From: Symbiodinium natans
Taxonomy: Eukaryota; Sar; Dinophyceae; Suessiales; Symbiodiniaceae
Assembly: GCA_905221605.1 (NCBI GenBank)
Contig: CAJNDS010000668.1
Span: 947,555-1,011,554 of the forward strand
Direction of reading: 5' to 3'
Length of the DNA stretch: 64,000 nt
The notes beneath the pieces were generated by a model. That model had not been told where the DNA came from and did no database searches. It worked only from the letters and a program-made list of their open reading frames with translations. This document shows positions 21,666-31,861 of this stretch, piece by piece. The stretch's first letter is position 1. Every line of letters begins with the position of its first letter. A program made the translations under genes and the position numbers.

Positions 21666-22885
21666 TATGAACTAGAACTGCTGCAAATCGTGAGAGTCCT
21701 GCATGGCTTCTAAGCCCGGCGTCCAAAATCCCGCGCCCTGAGGCCTCCGCCTACACCTTCAACCAGCACGGCTGAAATACCCGAAAACCCTAAAACTAAG
21801 CCCTCGCCCCCAAACAAAAACACACAAAAAAAAAAAAAATATATATATATATGTAGATATACATATACACGCAAAAGATCGTGCGCATGTTGCCAAGGGA
21901 CTCCCACCAGAATTTGGCGGCCGACCACGCCTTTGGGAAGCCCACATCCACGGACCCTGTGCCCTGATTGCCTCCTTTGCGATGTTGCTTGGGTTTCTGG
22001 CATCTGGGTCTCAGGGTTCAGGGCTTAGGGTTTAGGGTTTCAGGGTTTCAAGGGTTTCAGGGTTTAGTGTTGCAGTTGCATAGCACGGGCTCAAAAGGGC
22101 TCAGTATCTGTCAGTTGTTTCTAGAAAGCATGTGCTCAAACTCTTGATGCCTGCAGATTAACGACAACTTGAGGACTAAACGTGCTGAATTCCTCCGTCT
22201 GCACCAAAAAAATTAGTGTATGTTTAGAACAGTGTAGACATTCCCCCGCTGGCCGGGCCACGTAAGATGCACTTGCTGGTACTACAAGTCCTCCGCCAAC
22301 GCAAAACATGCCAGTGCGACAAAACTTTCATCCTGCTGATGTAGACCTTGTTTGCATACCCCTCTACTGTTCGTTAGAGGTCTAAATCCATTGCTGCTGA
22401 TGCAAAACAAGTCTCTGGACCTTAGAGTGACGGCAGGTCCCATCCGAGGGTTCATAGGGCCTTCAGGTGTGCATCTCTTTTCGGCAGTCTGCTTGACAGA
22501 TGCTGGCACCTGTGAGACCAGCAAGCGTTTCCCGTGATAAGCCAGGTTTGGGTTTAAGTAGGGTTTTACCGAGACTAACCACTACAGAACAAAGAAAGAC
22601 TTTCGCCAGCTGCCTTGTATTTTTAAGGAATATAAATATAAATTTAAACATTAATAAATAAATATGTATTTATTTATATTATATTATATATGTGTATATT
22701 ATAATACATATATACATATATACGTAGGGTCACTCTGAATCCTTGAGGTCAGCGCCGGCTTGTTGATACATGGCAGCTACTCCCCGGCGGAGCAGCCACT
22801 GGAGCTGATGTTGCAGACGCTGTTTCTTCCGGGTGAGGGTGTGTTTAGGGTTTAGGGTTTAGGGTGTTTAGGGTTGAGGGTTTAG

Positions 22886-22998
22886 GGGCCAGGGTGGGGC
22901 GACCTGAGACGTGTAGGAGTCTGTATTTCTGCCCTGTCTACAGAGGCGCTAGACCCTATACTACACCTCAAGCCCCAAGTGATGTCTAGGGAGCACAG
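22886..22998 (+). CDS. Candidate exon using TTTAG| as acceptor
   Basis: Follows GGGTTTAG| at the end of a G-rich array and ends at CACAG|GTGATT, a good donor. The frame reads GPGWGDLRRVGVCISALS, then TEALDPILHLKPQVMSRE; 37 codons plus two bases. Here the telomere-like repeat supplies the 3' splice site. Product unknown. Confidence 0.5.
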
Positions 22999-23264
22999 GT
23001 GATTGTACTTGTTTGGTTGTTGTGGGTTGGGATTGACGTCATGTGCTCGTGTGGTCCTCTGACATCGTCCCAGCTGTGCGTGCTTGGCGGGTGGCAAAAA
23101 ACCCTCAACCCCTGGCCCTTGGTGAATTCTAAACCCTAACCCTAAACCCCTAAACCCTAAACCCTAAACCCGCGAACCTGCCAAGGTTGCCCGACGCAGA
23201 TCTCGGGAAGTGCTTAACCGCAGGCCTGAGATGCCCTTATAGGGTTGTTCCCCAAAGAGCCCAA

Positions 23265-23340
23265 TTCCCCTCAAGTCCCTGAAGTCCCTTAAGTCCCTTA
23301 AGTCCCTCAAGTCCCTTAAGTCCCTTAAGTCCTCAAGATG
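23265..23340. repeat. Tandem ~9-10-bp repeat, AAGTCCCTTA type
   Basis: Seven near-identical AAGTCCCTT(A) units in a row, inside a diverged family E element (AGAGCCCAATTCCCC ... GGGCTCCTCTTG). Confidence 0.85.
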
Positions 23341-23515
23341 CCTTAATCAAGAGGTGTTGGGCTCCTCTTGTGATCATTCTGGCAGCCCAGGCGTCAGGGA
23401 AAAGATTCCGTAATCTACATCGCGAGTAGAGGGTGGGGAGATAGAGTTCTGGCCGCAGCCGAAGCCCTGAACTGAAGATGTACAGAGTATTTTAAGGCTA
23501 CATAGCCCTCATACG

Positions 23516-23752
23516 TTGCCTGGCGCTGCTGGACCCTCTGGATGCAACGGCAGAGACAGAGAGAGAGAGCTTTACATACAAGTTCCCGGTGATCCCCTGA
23601 GCAGATGTAGGGTTTGTATGATTGTTATGGGTGATTGCAATGGTAGTGAGTGTGTATGTTGCGTATCCTTAAAGCCCACTGCCTATCAGTGTAAGCCTTT
23701 GAGCCCCCAGTTTACGGGGTTACCCCTCAAGACTAAGAGTCCTCGACTTTAG
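23516..23752 (+). CDS. Candidate ORF, 78 codons, Cys-rich
   Basis: The frame lacks an ATG at its start (first codon TTG), so it would be an internal exon. It reads GPSGCNGRDRERELYIQV, then a Cys-rich part (GSECVCCVSLKPTAYQC). The protein was not recognised. Confidence 0.35.
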   Translation: MPGAAGPSGCNGRDRERELYIQVPGDPLSRCRVCMIVMGDCNGSECVCCVSLKPTAYQCKPLSPQFTGLPLKTKSPRL

Positions 23753-24281
23753 GGTTTAAGGTTTAGGGTTTTGAGTTTAGGAGTCCAGAATCAAGATTTG
23801 TAGCTAAAACCACTTGAATTCTTCCCCCAAACAAGCTCTTGGTCGAGCAAGTGGCCCTGAAACCCTTGCTAGCTCGCATAGTCTTGATGGTGCGCTCTGA
23901 CTAGCGGGACATTCGGGGACCCCTATCCTGACAAGGGTCCCTCTATCAGCTTCTTAAGACTAAACGCCCTCAACCGGATGTAGGGGGGGCGTAGGACGCG
24001 ACATCCCCAAACCCTGAACCCTGAAATTCAGGGCCCCTCTAGTTGCGTAGTTCCTTGCAGGTTGCTGTTTCCTACGCTTGTCGTTCGTGAGGCATCGCAA
24101 TCCCAGGCCACAATCTCCTAATCCCGAATCATGCCGGTTAAGGCTTCTAGGTTCCCTAAACCCTAAACCCTTAACCCTAAACATTAGGGTTTGTAGGTTT
24201 TGTAGGGTTCGCAGGGTTGGTAGGGTTTGTAGGTTTTGTAGGGTTCGCAGGGTTGGTAGGGCCGAGGGTTGGGCGCTGCAG

Positions 24282-24388
24282 GCCGCCGAAACTACGAGAC
24301 GGATCCTCGTGGCGTGCCCTCTGTGCGATTTGACAAAACCGCACCACCTCTTGAGAGCCTTGACTTTTCGGGCGCTTAGGGGCTTTTA
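24282..24388 (+). CDS. Candidate exon, unknown
   Basis: After CGCTGCAG| the frame reads AAETTRRILVACPLCDLT, then KPHHLLRALTF, to a stop near 24386. The CPLC pair is suggestive of metal binding but isolated. Upstream are repeated TAGGGTTTGTAGGTT units. Confidence 0.38.
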
Positions 24389-24613
24389 GGGTTTTAGGTT
24401 TATTTGTTTTGTTTGTTTTTTTTTTTTTTTTTTTGGGGGGGGGGGGTTGAGGGTTTTGAGGGTTTTAGGGTTTTGCGACTTTGTCGCACATACTTCTCGT
24501 GCCTTGAGCTTCGAATGAGGTATTGCATACACCAGCAGTGATGTCTCCACACCCTTGCGCAGCTTCAGAAATTTTGCAAGCTGTGGCAAAGATGCTAGCA
24601 CCACGCTCAGCCC

Positions 24614-25063
24614 ATGCATCTTAAAGCAGGTATGCTACAAAGCAGGGTATGTTACATGTTGGTGTGCACCGAGGGCCTGAATAAGGGAATAGCCTCTGAC
24701 TCTAACTTCTAAACCAATTTAGGGGTCCTTGCCTTACTACGAACTAAGGCCCTTCCTACGAGCTACGCAACTCAGGTATCTACCTAAAGAGGGTATTCGG
24801 CTCCCTGCGACCGGGGAAGCTGTTTGTTGAACAGTTGCCTCTTTTATGCAAAGTTTACGGCCTTTTTTTTGCTTTCAAACTTTTCGTTGCCCACAGGATC
24901 CACCGCCTGTGGGTTCAGATTTCTCCCTTTTGACCTCACCAAAATGAATAGCCCAGCCAGACTGAAGTCTCCTATACATTGTGTGCGACGGGAACTGCAG
25001 ACGCCCTTCCTTCCGCCCAGACTCCTTGCCATGAGGGAGAACTCCGGAGCTTCTTTAGTTTGA
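24614..25063 (+). CDS. Candidate two-exon gene, ~60 residues
   Basis: ATG at 24614 opens a 16-bp first exon (MHLKA plus one base) that ends at CAG|GTATGC. The intron 24630-24896 ends in a T-rich tract and GCCCACAG|. Exon 2, 24897-25063, joins in phase and reads GSTACGFRFLPFDLTKMN ... LAMRENSGASLV then TGA. The first exon is so short that it may instead be the end of a longer upstream exon; the minus strand of 24480-24619 is also open and protein-like. Confidence 0.45.
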
Positions 25064-25155
25064 GATGCCAAGGGTTAGGGTTTAGGGTTGGATGGGTTGA
25101 GGTCCAGGGTTGAGATATGGAGCCTTGACGAAAGCCGAGCTGCATTGCTGCGCTC

Positions 25156-25434
25156 ATGAGGGCTCCAGTGTCAACTACCTCAGGGCCTCCGAGCTTAAAA
25201 CTCTGCACACCAAACCCCAAAACCACAAAGATAGAAGGGTCCTACTATTGGGGCATGAGGGGGATTGTAGAAAACCATGCTTGCAGAATCCTTATGTGTG
25301 TGAGGAAAAGATCCGTGGCCAATGCCACCAACTATGGTGACGACCTCCATGCGGGCTCACTCATCACGCCGACCCGATTCCAGTCCCTGGGAGTCCATCC
25401 GCAGGAGCCTCTTAGGGTACTTCAGGGACTCTAA
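25156..25434 (+). CDS. Candidate ORF, 92 codons
   Basis: The second half looks natural (GIVENHACRILMCVRKRS, ANATNYGDDLHAGSLITP) and ends at TAA. Another plus frame (25110-25340) and a minus frame are also open over the first half, so boundaries are unsure. Confidence 0.35.
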   Translation: MRAPVSTTSGPPSLKLCTPNPKTTKIEGSYYWGMRGIVENHACRILMCVRKRSVANATNYGDDLHAGSLITPTRFQSLGVHPQEPLRVLQGL

Positions 25435-25530
25435 TACCCCTTAGTTAAGGAATATTCCTTAAACTAGAATAGGGTTCCTTGTATGGCATAAGGATTATTT
25501 CTTTAATTCAGGAGTATTGGAGTCTCTGGG
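25404..25530. mobile_element. MITE family E, copy 2
   Basis: TAATACCCCTTAGTTAAGG with internal AAGGAATATTCCTTAAA and a right end of GGAGTCTCTGGG. Compare 21168-21290 and 52092-52218. Confidence 0.6.
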
Positions 25531-25818
25531 CCTAGGGCTTAGGGTTTTGCAATCTGGGTTTGCACTTACAGAGCTGACGGAAACATAGCCGGGCCAAAAA
25601 GGTTGTCAAAGACCTTTTTACAAGCCCTACGCTTTAGACACCTGAGCACAGAGCCGTTCTTTTGTTTGTGATCTCTCGCCATTAGTTGCAAGGAATCGGC
25701 GCGCCGGGCACAGCCCCAATCCCCAAAGCCTGAAGAGCCCTAAACCAATCGATTCGGGGCCTCTGGACCGATTTGACATCCCTTAACGGTTGGAGGTTCA
25801 GGGTTTCAGGGTTCAGGG

Positions 25819-25910
25819 TTGGGATGTTCCCCAAAAAACACGGTCCTTAACAGGGATTATAATGGAGGGGGTCTATAGTCCCTACTAAGGACTGTAAGTA
25901 TAAAGGGCTG
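25819..25910. mobile_element. MITE family B, diverged copy
   Basis: GGGATGTTCCCC, then GTCCTTAACAGGGATTATA and CCCTACTAAGGACTGTAAGTATAAAGGG. Left terminus as in the family; right terminus degraded. Confidence 0.55.
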
Positions 25911-26202
25911 GGTTTTGGAGTACTATACTTTAATACTTTTTTTGGTTCTGGGTTCCTATTATAGCTACTTATACCTAAAAAGTGTATACTTTTTTCCAGG
26001 GTCTACTCCAACGATAGGGGGGGAACATCCCAATTCTAGTGTCTTGCTGGGGAGGAGGGGGGGAAGGGAGGCCTGGGTCCCGACTCTCACCTTTGCACTT
26101 TGCTAGGGTTTAGGGTTTAGGGTTTAGGGTTCAGGGTTTAGGGTTTAGGCTTTAGGGTTAGGGTGCCTTGCATCTACCAGGCAGGCGCGTCGGAGGTTGC
26201 AG

Positions 26203-26768
26203 ATTTCCCCTGATTGGGTTCAAGCTGCAGAGCATTTTGTCCAGAATTTTCTCAGGCGCCTAGCAAAGTACATTGCTCTAAGAGGACTTCCTGCAGAAGC
26301 GGCCCGTGGCGGAGGTTGCCAGCCTTCTTCGGGGAGCCGGCTGCCGGGTAGCAAACAGAACTTCCGGGTGCGTGTTTAGCAGGATCTCTTACTTGTAGGA
26401 TTGGATACCCAAGCTTTGCCACTCGGGCCCTACGGCCTAAGGCTATGTTTGTTGTTGCTTTTATACGAAGGGGCAAGAGGCGAGTGGACATGGTTTCCTG
26501 TACTTGTAGGTGGGGTTTTTGATGGCACCTTTTTGAGGTTATCACGCAATACCATGAAGCGTGCCCTTTGTGGGATGTGACCGGAAGGAAAGAAAGCGAG
26601 TACACGACTGTAGCAGAGGATGCATTTAGGATGGGGGATGCTGGCACCCGAATGACCAAAGAAGCACGGCAAAACAACATCTTACTAAAAGCATGCAGCC
26701 TGCTGGTGCTTGGAGCTTTGACAGTGTGTGTATGGTTTCGGGCCTCTTCTATCGGGGCACTGTGGTGA
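26203..26768 (+). CDS. Candidate gene with very short introns and a TM segment
   Basis: Exon 26203-26371 follows GGTTGCAG| and reads ISPDWVQAAEHFVQNFLR, then LAKYIALRGLPAEAARGG. In-frame continuation resumes after a 27-nt GT-AG gap (to 26398) as LDTQALPLGPYGLRLCLL. After a 32-nt GT-AG gap (to about 26540) it continues as VITQYHEACPLWDVTGRK, SEYTTVAEDAFRMGDAG and a hydrophobic LLKACSLLVLGALTVCVW segment, ending with TGA at 26766-26768. Either the tiny gaps are real introns or they are frameshifts in a decaying gene. Overall text is strongly protein-like; a single membrane segment near the C-terminus is predicted by eye. Confidence 0.5.
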
Positions 26769-26869
26769 CTTGAGAAGCCTGCAGACTGTGTGAAAGCTAG
26801 AGCTGTCTAGGCTGTGTAGGTGTCAGGCCATGGCCAGAACAGACCACACAATGACCCAGTAGCCGGCAG

Positions 26870-27122
26870 CGATTCCGACCTCCACCCCTGCATGGACCCG
26901 CCTGACACTTCCACTGTCCACACTTCTCATTCTTGCTGGGGTACTTTGTTTGGCCAGTAAACCCCTTAAAGCCCCTTTTTCATCTGATTTTATGCGCCAT
27001 CAAGAGACGTCCAGCCATGAACAAGGCTTCTGTGCAGAGGAGCAGAAGCTGGAAGCCATCTTGACGAGGGCAGGGTGTGAAGATGGCCCCTTGGATTTGT
27101 GCTGTGGGCGAAGGACTTCTTG
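26870..27122 (+). CDS. Candidate exon interrupted by MITE C
   Basis: An 84-codon frame follows GGCAG|. It begins with hydrophobic LSTLLILAGVLCLASK and continues as SDFMRHQETSSHEQGFCA and EEQKLEAILTRAGCEDGP, then LDLCCGRR. Its stop (TAG) lies within the left terminus of the MITE at 27119, so the element has cut the frame. On removal of the element and one ACTT copy the frame stays open for another ~20 codons to 27292. Confidence 0.48.
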
Positions 27123-27231
27123 GTAGCCCAGTGGCACCCTTTTCCCCTTTTTTTGGGCTCCGGGTTCCCGTGTAAAGTAGCTAACCCAAAAAAGGGTGCC
27201 CTCAGTGTAGTATGGTTACTGGACAACCAAG
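27119..27231. mobile_element. MITE family C, copy 1, ACTT target duplication
   Basis: Terminal inverted repeats CTTGGTAGCCCAGTGG and TTACTGGACAACCAAG; flanked on both sides by ACTT (27115-27118 and 27232-27235). Internally it has CCCTTTTTTTGGG-like text. The left end contains GT (TTGGTAGCC) and the right end finishes with AAG, so the element could be spliced as a GT-AG intron. Confidence 0.85.
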
Positions 27232-27245
27232 ACTTGGCATTTCAG

Positions 27246-27301
27246 CGGAGGCAATAGTGGGAACTGTTCTCGTTTCCGCCGGAACGATGTATGATGTCCA
27301 G
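27246..27301 (+). CDS. Candidate exon after MITE C
   Basis: Between CATTTCAG| and CCAG|GTGACC. The frame reads AEAIVGTVLVSAGTMYDV. A different frame is continuous with the exon before the MITE, so the two readings compete. Confidence 0.35.
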
Positions 27302-27556
27302 GTGACCCTAAACCCTGAACCCTAAACCCTAAACCCTAAACTTTCGTGTCGGTAGCTTCAGTCCGGCTGTAGTCCTGGCTGAACATGGGCAGCTTGGTTG
27401 AGCAAGGCATGGTCTAAAATACCAAACCGGACGTTCGGTTCAGCTAGGCGGGCGGCAAAAAACACAAAAGCAACCCCCCAGAAGACTCGAGCCAGGCCCT
27501 GGCAGCTTGCCATCCTTTATCCCAAAGGCCGGTGTGAGTTCAACTCTACTCTACGT

Positions 27557-27632
27557 AGGCCCTAAGCCCTAAACCCTAAACCCTAAATCCTAAACCCTAA
27601 ACCCTAAGCCCCCTAAACCCTAAACCCTAATT
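27557..27632 (-). repeat. CCCTAAA array
   Basis: C-rich heptamers with CCCTAAG and CCCTAAAT variants. Confidence 0.88.
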
Positions 27633-27748
27633 TTCCATTACTGGCTTTAAGGGGATCACCTTCAGGAATGTTTTTTCAGAGGGTTTAAGGGCCATCCAGT
27701 ACTCTACATGGTCCTGAGTAACTTACTAACTTTGCATGCATGGGTTTG

Positions 27749-27828
27749 CTTGGTAGCCCCTTTATCCCTTTTAATTTATTGGTTCAAAGTTCCCTTACAA
27801 AGTAACCCACCCACAAAGATGGGTGCCC
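27749..27828. mobile_element. MITE family C, truncated copy
   Basis: Starts CTTGGTAGCCCC and keeps the interior (TTCCCTTACAAAGTAACCCACCC) but lacks the right terminus. Confidence 0.6.
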
Positions 27829-27868
27829 TAAGCCCTATATCCTAAACCCTAAACCCTGGCATGAAAAT

Positions 27869-27944
27869 ATGAGCTACTCAGGTGCCGGCCGTGCCTCCTT
27901 GGAAGATGCATTGGGAGCCATTGAGGAGTGGCTGTCGACGGAAG
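27869..27944 (+). CDS. Candidate first exon
   Basis: ATG at 27869 opens MSYSGAGRASLEDALGAI then EEWLSTE, ending at GAAG|GTTAATTG. Acidic, helical-looking and natural. It lies just after a CCCTAAA run. The next exon could not be chosen with confidence; 28099-28377 and 29115-29189 are downstream candidates. Confidence 0.48.
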
Positions 27945-28014
27945 GTTAATTGAGGGGCTTCCCTCGACGACGGCGCCGTTGGATGGTCCAAAAGCCTCAA
28001 AATCTCAGGAGTTT

Positions 28015-28089
28015 GGGGTTTAGGGTTAGGGTTTAGGGTTTAGGGTTTAGGGTTTAGGGTTGAGGGTTTAGGGTTTAGGGTTTGGGGGT
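28015..28089 (+). repeat. TTTAGGG array
   Basis: About ten G-rich heptamers with one TTGAGGG variant. Confidence 0.92.
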
Positions 28090-28098
28090 AGAAGTGAA

Positions 28099-28377
28099 AT
28101 GCTGACCCGCTTACAAGGGCACATAGGTTCCATCCAAGAGGTTCCCTTCACCTCACAAAGGGTCGTCAGCAGACCCTTACATGGAGCGCTAAATGGTGAT
28201 GGAAGAGGGGCCCTAGCAACAGTTCTCCACATTTGCAGCAAGCAGCGTGGGTCTCCATCACCCGACTGGTGGCTATCTCATCCTGAGCAGGACAGAATAC
28301 CTGAACTGCATCAGGCGCCCTTTAATGACGACCGGACTGGCACTGGCAAAAGAAGCTCTGTAAAGCTCAAACTCTAA
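28099..28377 (+). CDS. Candidate ORF, 92 codons, unknown
   Basis: ATG at 28099 opens MLTRLQGHIGSIQEVPFT, then QRVVSRPLHGALNGDGRG ... SPSPDWWLSHPEQDRIPE. Mixed composition and no repeat character. A second plus frame is open over the first third. It may be a single exon. Confidence 0.42.
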   Translation: MLTRLQGHIGSIQEVPFTSQRVVSRPLHGALNGDGRGALATVLHICSKQRGSPSPDWWLSHPEQDRIPELHQAPFNDDRTGTGKRSSVKLKL

Positions 28378-28567
28378 ACCACGAACTTAAAGTTAAAACA
28401 CCCTTGTCGATACTTGGGATTTGCGAATTTTCGCGCTTCCCCCAAACCCTGAAACCCTTAAACCAAAATGACCGCCCGACTTTAGCCTACCACGCCGTCA
28501 ACCTCACAGCCTATGCTTGCAGGTGCCTTCGTATATTCTTGCAACTGCAAGGGGCAGAGACACAGCC

Positions 28568-28602
<35 letters not shown>

Positions 28603-28612
28603 GAGAGAGAGC

Positions 28613-28658
<46 letters not shown>

Positions 28659-28667
28659 GAGAGAGAA
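28568..28667. repeat. (GA)n microsatellite
   Basis: GA dinucleotide repeat with a few GC interruptions; Arg/Glu and Ser/Leu frames through it are artefacts. A C-run lies at about 28879-28900. Confidence 0.96.
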
Positions 28668-29114
28668 GAAGGAGAACTCCAACCCCCGGAACAAGGGACC
28701 CCATACTCGTCACAGAGATAGCCATCGGGCTATTTGTTTAACCACACGCGGATTCAGCAGCCAAAGGCCCCGCTGTCCTTTGGTCGCTCTCCCCACTTAC
28801 AAGGGAAGTTACACAGTCCCTGGTTTAGGGTTTAGGGTCTAGGCCCCCAATCAAGGGCCCATCTGAAGGGACCCTGCTACCCCCCCCCCCCCCCCCCCCA
28901 AGAAAAAGAAGCAAAAACAGAACAATGATCCCTATATTGCCCTTATAAGGAATAATATCCTTTTTTTTTGGGGGGGTGGGGGGCTTCTTAAGCTTATACC
29001 TGTACTTACAACCATATGAGGGCACTTAAGGGGCTTATGAGTGGGTCATAAGTACAGTTATAATTGGTTAATGAGTACCCCTAAACCCTAAACCCTAAAC
29101 CGCAAAGCGTGCAG

Positions 29115-29494
29115 GCGGGCTCCGGGAGCGCTTGTGAGCCTGGTGGGGGCTGGTCAAAGCCTCTTGCCTGTGTTCAGAGCCTGGTTGGGGTTTAGGGTTT
29201 AGGGTTTAGGGTTTAGGGTTTAGTGGTTGGGGGTTCGCTAGGGTTTAGAACCCCTAGGATTGTACCCTTGGGTTTGAGGACCCTGTTTCAAGATCCTCTA
29301 GGGGGAAAATAAGGGCCATGTTGGGAGCACATTCAGGGAAACCTCTTAGGGGTACATCCTGTGGGGGCTATGGGTTAGGGTTGTGGGGATTAAGGGTTTG
29401 CGGGCTTGAGGATTGCAAACTTCAGACCATTCTACAAGAGTCGGGACAAGTCGCTGGTACTTGGAAATGTCGCCTCAGAATAGTCGCATCTTAA
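29115..29494 (+). CDS. Two joined exons with a stop, unknown
   Basis: Exon 29115-29189 follows GTGCAG| and ends GGG|GTTTAGGG; it reads AGSGSACEPGGGWSKPLA. Exon 29411-29494 follows GCTTGAG| and reads DCKLQTILQESGQVAGTW, then KCRLRIVAS and TAA. Both junction ends are phase 0. The intron opens with a TTTAGGG array. Product unknown. Confidence 0.5.
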
Positions 29495-29599
29495 CTTCTC
29501 ATAGAGGGTTCCTGATGAGGACTGTCAGCCAGCCTTTGCAAGAGCGACGCGCGTAGCCCGCGAAAGCCCTGCCCAACCCAGGAGGGATCCCCCGCCCAG

Positions 29600-29665
29600 C
29601 TTTTCTTGATTTTGGGTTTTGGGTTTTTGGGTGACGGGTGACGGGTGACGGGTGTCGGGTTGGGT
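29600..29665. repeat. Short GACGGGT repeats
   Basis: GGGTTTTGGGTTTTTGGG followed by four TGACGGG units. No gene was supported from 29495 to about 29900. Confidence 0.7.
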
Positions 29666-29906
29666 TCTGGAGCAACGTCTCTGGTCTCTGGTCGTTTGCC
29701 AGCTGCCGCGGAGGTAAGTAACACAAATGTTGCCCATAGCAATTCTCTAGTAGCTCTCAGCGCCCGCTATGGACCTTATACCCAGATCTTCAACATGGCT
29801 TTGTCAAGGCAGAATGCTTAAGTCACAGACCGGCTCTGATTACCCTGAGAATGTAATGTGTGTGATCATGCTACGATGGAAGGTCTGGGTAAGTAGCCAA
29901 ACCCTG

Positions 29907-29972
29907 AACCCTAAACCCTAAACCCTAAACCCTAAACCCTAAACCCTAAACCCTAAACCCTAAACCCCAAAC
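29907..29972 (-). repeat. CCCTAAA array ending near an acceptor
   Basis: Nine C-rich heptamers run into CCCCAAACCCAG|, the acceptor of the next exon. Confidence 0.94.
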
Positions 29973-29976
29973 CCAG

Positions 29977-30068
29977 CTTGCGAGTCCGAGGCTCTACTCA
30001 CGCATCCGAGCCGCCGAGTCCCAGAAGGTCGGGCTGTATGCTTTGCTTCGGCTCCCAAACAAACGAGG
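29977..30068 (+). CDS. Exon framed by C-rich and G-rich arrays
   Basis: 92 bp after CCCAAACCCAG| and before GG|GTTTAGGG. The frame reads LASPRLYSRIRAAESQKV, then GLYALLRLPNKR plus two bases. Basic and helical, with natural codon use. It is among the best examples of an exon set directly between opposite telomere-like arrays. Product unknown. Confidence 0.55.
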
Positions 30069-30153
30069 GTTTAGGGTTTAGGGTTTAGGGTTTAGGGTTT
30101 AGGGTTTAGGGTTTAGGGTTTAGGGTTTAGGGTTTAGGGTTTAGGGTTTAGGG
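30069..30153 (+). repeat. TTTAGGG array, 12 copies
   Basis: Perfect heptamers begin at the donor of exon 29977-30068. Confidence 0.95.
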
Positions 30154-30236
30154 CATTATCCCTTATTGGGTCTAAGAGGATCATATTTAGGAATATTTTT
30201 CAGAGGGGCCCACCATGACCTGCCTCAAGCTACCTT

Positions 30237-30308
30237 GGTAGCCCAGTGGTACTCTTTTCCACCAACCCAAACAAGGGTACCCTTATCATAGGATGCTTCG
30301 TGGGCTAC
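30237..30308. mobile_element. MITE family C, short diverged copy
   Basis: CTTGGTAGCCCAGTGG at the left and GTGGGCTACCA at the right; the interior is shortened. Confidence 0.55.
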
Positions 30309-30318
30309 CACCCTAAAG

Positions 30319-30428
30319 GGTATATGAAGGCCATTAAGCAGTCGCATGTTGTAACGCAGTATTCTGGGTTGAGACTAGCTGATCCAGAAGATGAGTATGT
30401 TGGCATGTATTGTTGCGAACGCTTGTGA
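30319..30428 (+). CDS. Candidate terminal exon after a MITE
   Basis: Follows CTAAAG| and reads YMKAIKQSHVVTQYSGLR, then LADPEDEYVGMYCCERL and TGA. Very natural composition. Starts 11 bp after the right end of a short MITE C. The preceding exon (to 30068) ends in another phase, so the link is not settled. Confidence 0.48.
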
Positions 30429-30453
30429 AAACACACACACACACACACACACA

Positions 30454-30615
30454 AGTCTACGGTTGCCAATGCCCATTAGTTCTCTCATCACTTTCAAGAT
30501 GAAGCAGCTTCACATCTCGGGCATGTCAATGCATAACCAAACACATTTCGCATTCAGAAGCAGTGAACAATGCCCCAAGAAGTCCTTGAGCGAAATGACA
30601 ACTAATGACAAGTGA
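30454..30615 (+). CDS. Candidate ORF after a (CA)n tract
   Basis: The frame reads SLRLPMPISSLITFKMKQ, then LHISGMSMHNQTHFAFRS and ends at TGA. It runs on from a (CA)n microsatellite at 30430-30452, which weakens the case. Confidence 0.3.
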   Translation, partial: SLRLPMPISSLITFKMKQLHISGMSMHNQTHFAFRSSEQCPKKSLSEMTTNDK

Positions 30616-31112
30616 ACAGTTCGATGGTAAAGAGTGGTTATATACAGTGTGCAAAGGCAGAAGAGCCATGGCAATACATTGACATTGTGCTGTTTTCTAT
30701 TATCACTTGCCGAGCTTGTTTTGAAGCTATATGAAACAACAGGTGTTCATTCTGACCAGATGTTGTACAAACTTCGGATTACAATGTGACAGCTGCGCGC
30801 CAAGGTCACCGTAGCAAGCTTGAAACCAGACCCGAGCCAGATCAACAGTTCGTCGTAGGGTTTAGGGCTCAAGTTTTGGGTTTTTCGAGTTTAGGGTTTG
30901 GAGTTTAGTAGAGGGGAGGTCTCTCTCTTGCCAAAGAGCGCGTAAATCCCGATGCCTGAAACCCCGAAGAGCCCCGTATAAACCCTACATAGCAGCTGTA
31001 GCAAGCTCGGCAGGTGGCGAAGAAAGGAGTAAGAACCCTAAACACCAAACCCTCAACACTAAACCCCCTAAACCCCCTTATTATTGCTGCCCCAAAGCCA
31101 GAACATTCAGGT

Positions 31113-31196
31113 ATGGCCAGCCGCGAGAGTGAGTTCTACTCTGGCCGTCTACAACTTTGGCACCTTTGTGGTCCTGGGCATGTTTTGCAGTTTAAG
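31113..31196 (+). CDS. Candidate first exon
   Basis: ATG at 31113 opens MASRESEFYSGRLQLWHL, then CGPGHVLQFK, and ends at AAG|GTCTGA. Possible acceptor ATTCAG| just before the ATG means it could be internal. Product unknown. Confidence 0.45.
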
Positions 31197-31372
31197 GTCT
31201 GAAGGGCCTTTTTGGGTTTAGGGGAGAGGGTTGAGGGTTTCGGGTTTCGGGTTTAGGGTTTAGGCTGGTTCGGAGACTTGCCAACATAGGTTAGGTTCCA
31301 GGCCTCATAAAGATTATGTAGGAGGCACAGGTAACGAGAGGCAGGCAAGCAGATAACAAGAGGTGGGCATTC

Positions 31373-31561
31373 ATGTTGAGGCCCGCGCGGACACTCAACG
31401 AAAGAGAGCGACAGTTGACTTGCTCACAGTGGCTTGTCACACATCCGACACTTAGAGTACTGAAGACGTTGCCTCGTGGAAGTGTTGTGGAGGCTCGTGA
31501 CACAATGCTTTTCGAGCGCTGGCAGTGTAGCGGGGTTTCCGATATTAGGGGTACCTTATAG
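31373..31561 (+). CDS. Candidate ORF running into MITE D
   Basis: ATG at 31373 opens MLRPARTLNERERQLTCS, QWLVTHPTLRVLKTLPRG then SVVEARDTMLFERWQCSG. The last codons lie in the MITE D end (GTTTCCGATATTAGGGG), whose GT could act as donor at 31532. A long minus-strand frame overlaps the same bases, so strand is not certain. Confidence 0.42.
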   Translation: MLRPARTLNERERQLTCSQWLVTHPTLRVLKTLPRGSVVEARDTMLFERWQCSGVSDIRGTL

Positions 31562-31640
31562 GGGTCCTTACTATAAACGAATCCTACTATTTGGTCTATA
31601 TTCAGGGTCCCTTCTTTTTGAAAACCCCCCACAGGCTTCC
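31525..31640. mobile_element. MITE family D, reverse copy
   Basis: GGGTTTCCGATATTAGGGGTACC ... AGGGTCCCTTC is the reverse of the copies at 17030-17200 and 33601-33680. Confidence 0.6.
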
Positions 31641-31723
31641 TGAACCGTCCACTCCGCTCACCTGGAAAATCAAACCTTCGACCGCTCTCCAGTCCGATCT
31701 TGCCGCGCCTTTGCGCGATCTGG
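31635..31723 (+). CDS. Candidate exon
   Basis: After CCCACAG| the frame reads LPEPSTPLTWKIKPSTAL, then QSDLAAPLRDLG, ending at G|GTCGCC before a C-rich run. Confidence 0.38.
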
Positions 31724-31861
31724 GTCGCCCTAAACCCTAAACCCTAAACGACCTGTTCCTTTTTTCCCCACCTTCAGTGTGGGGTTGTCAGATTTTAAAC
31801 TCAACTCTTCTCCTCGCCCGGAACTCTTCTTTCGGAACTCTTCTCCTCGCCCGGTCTACTC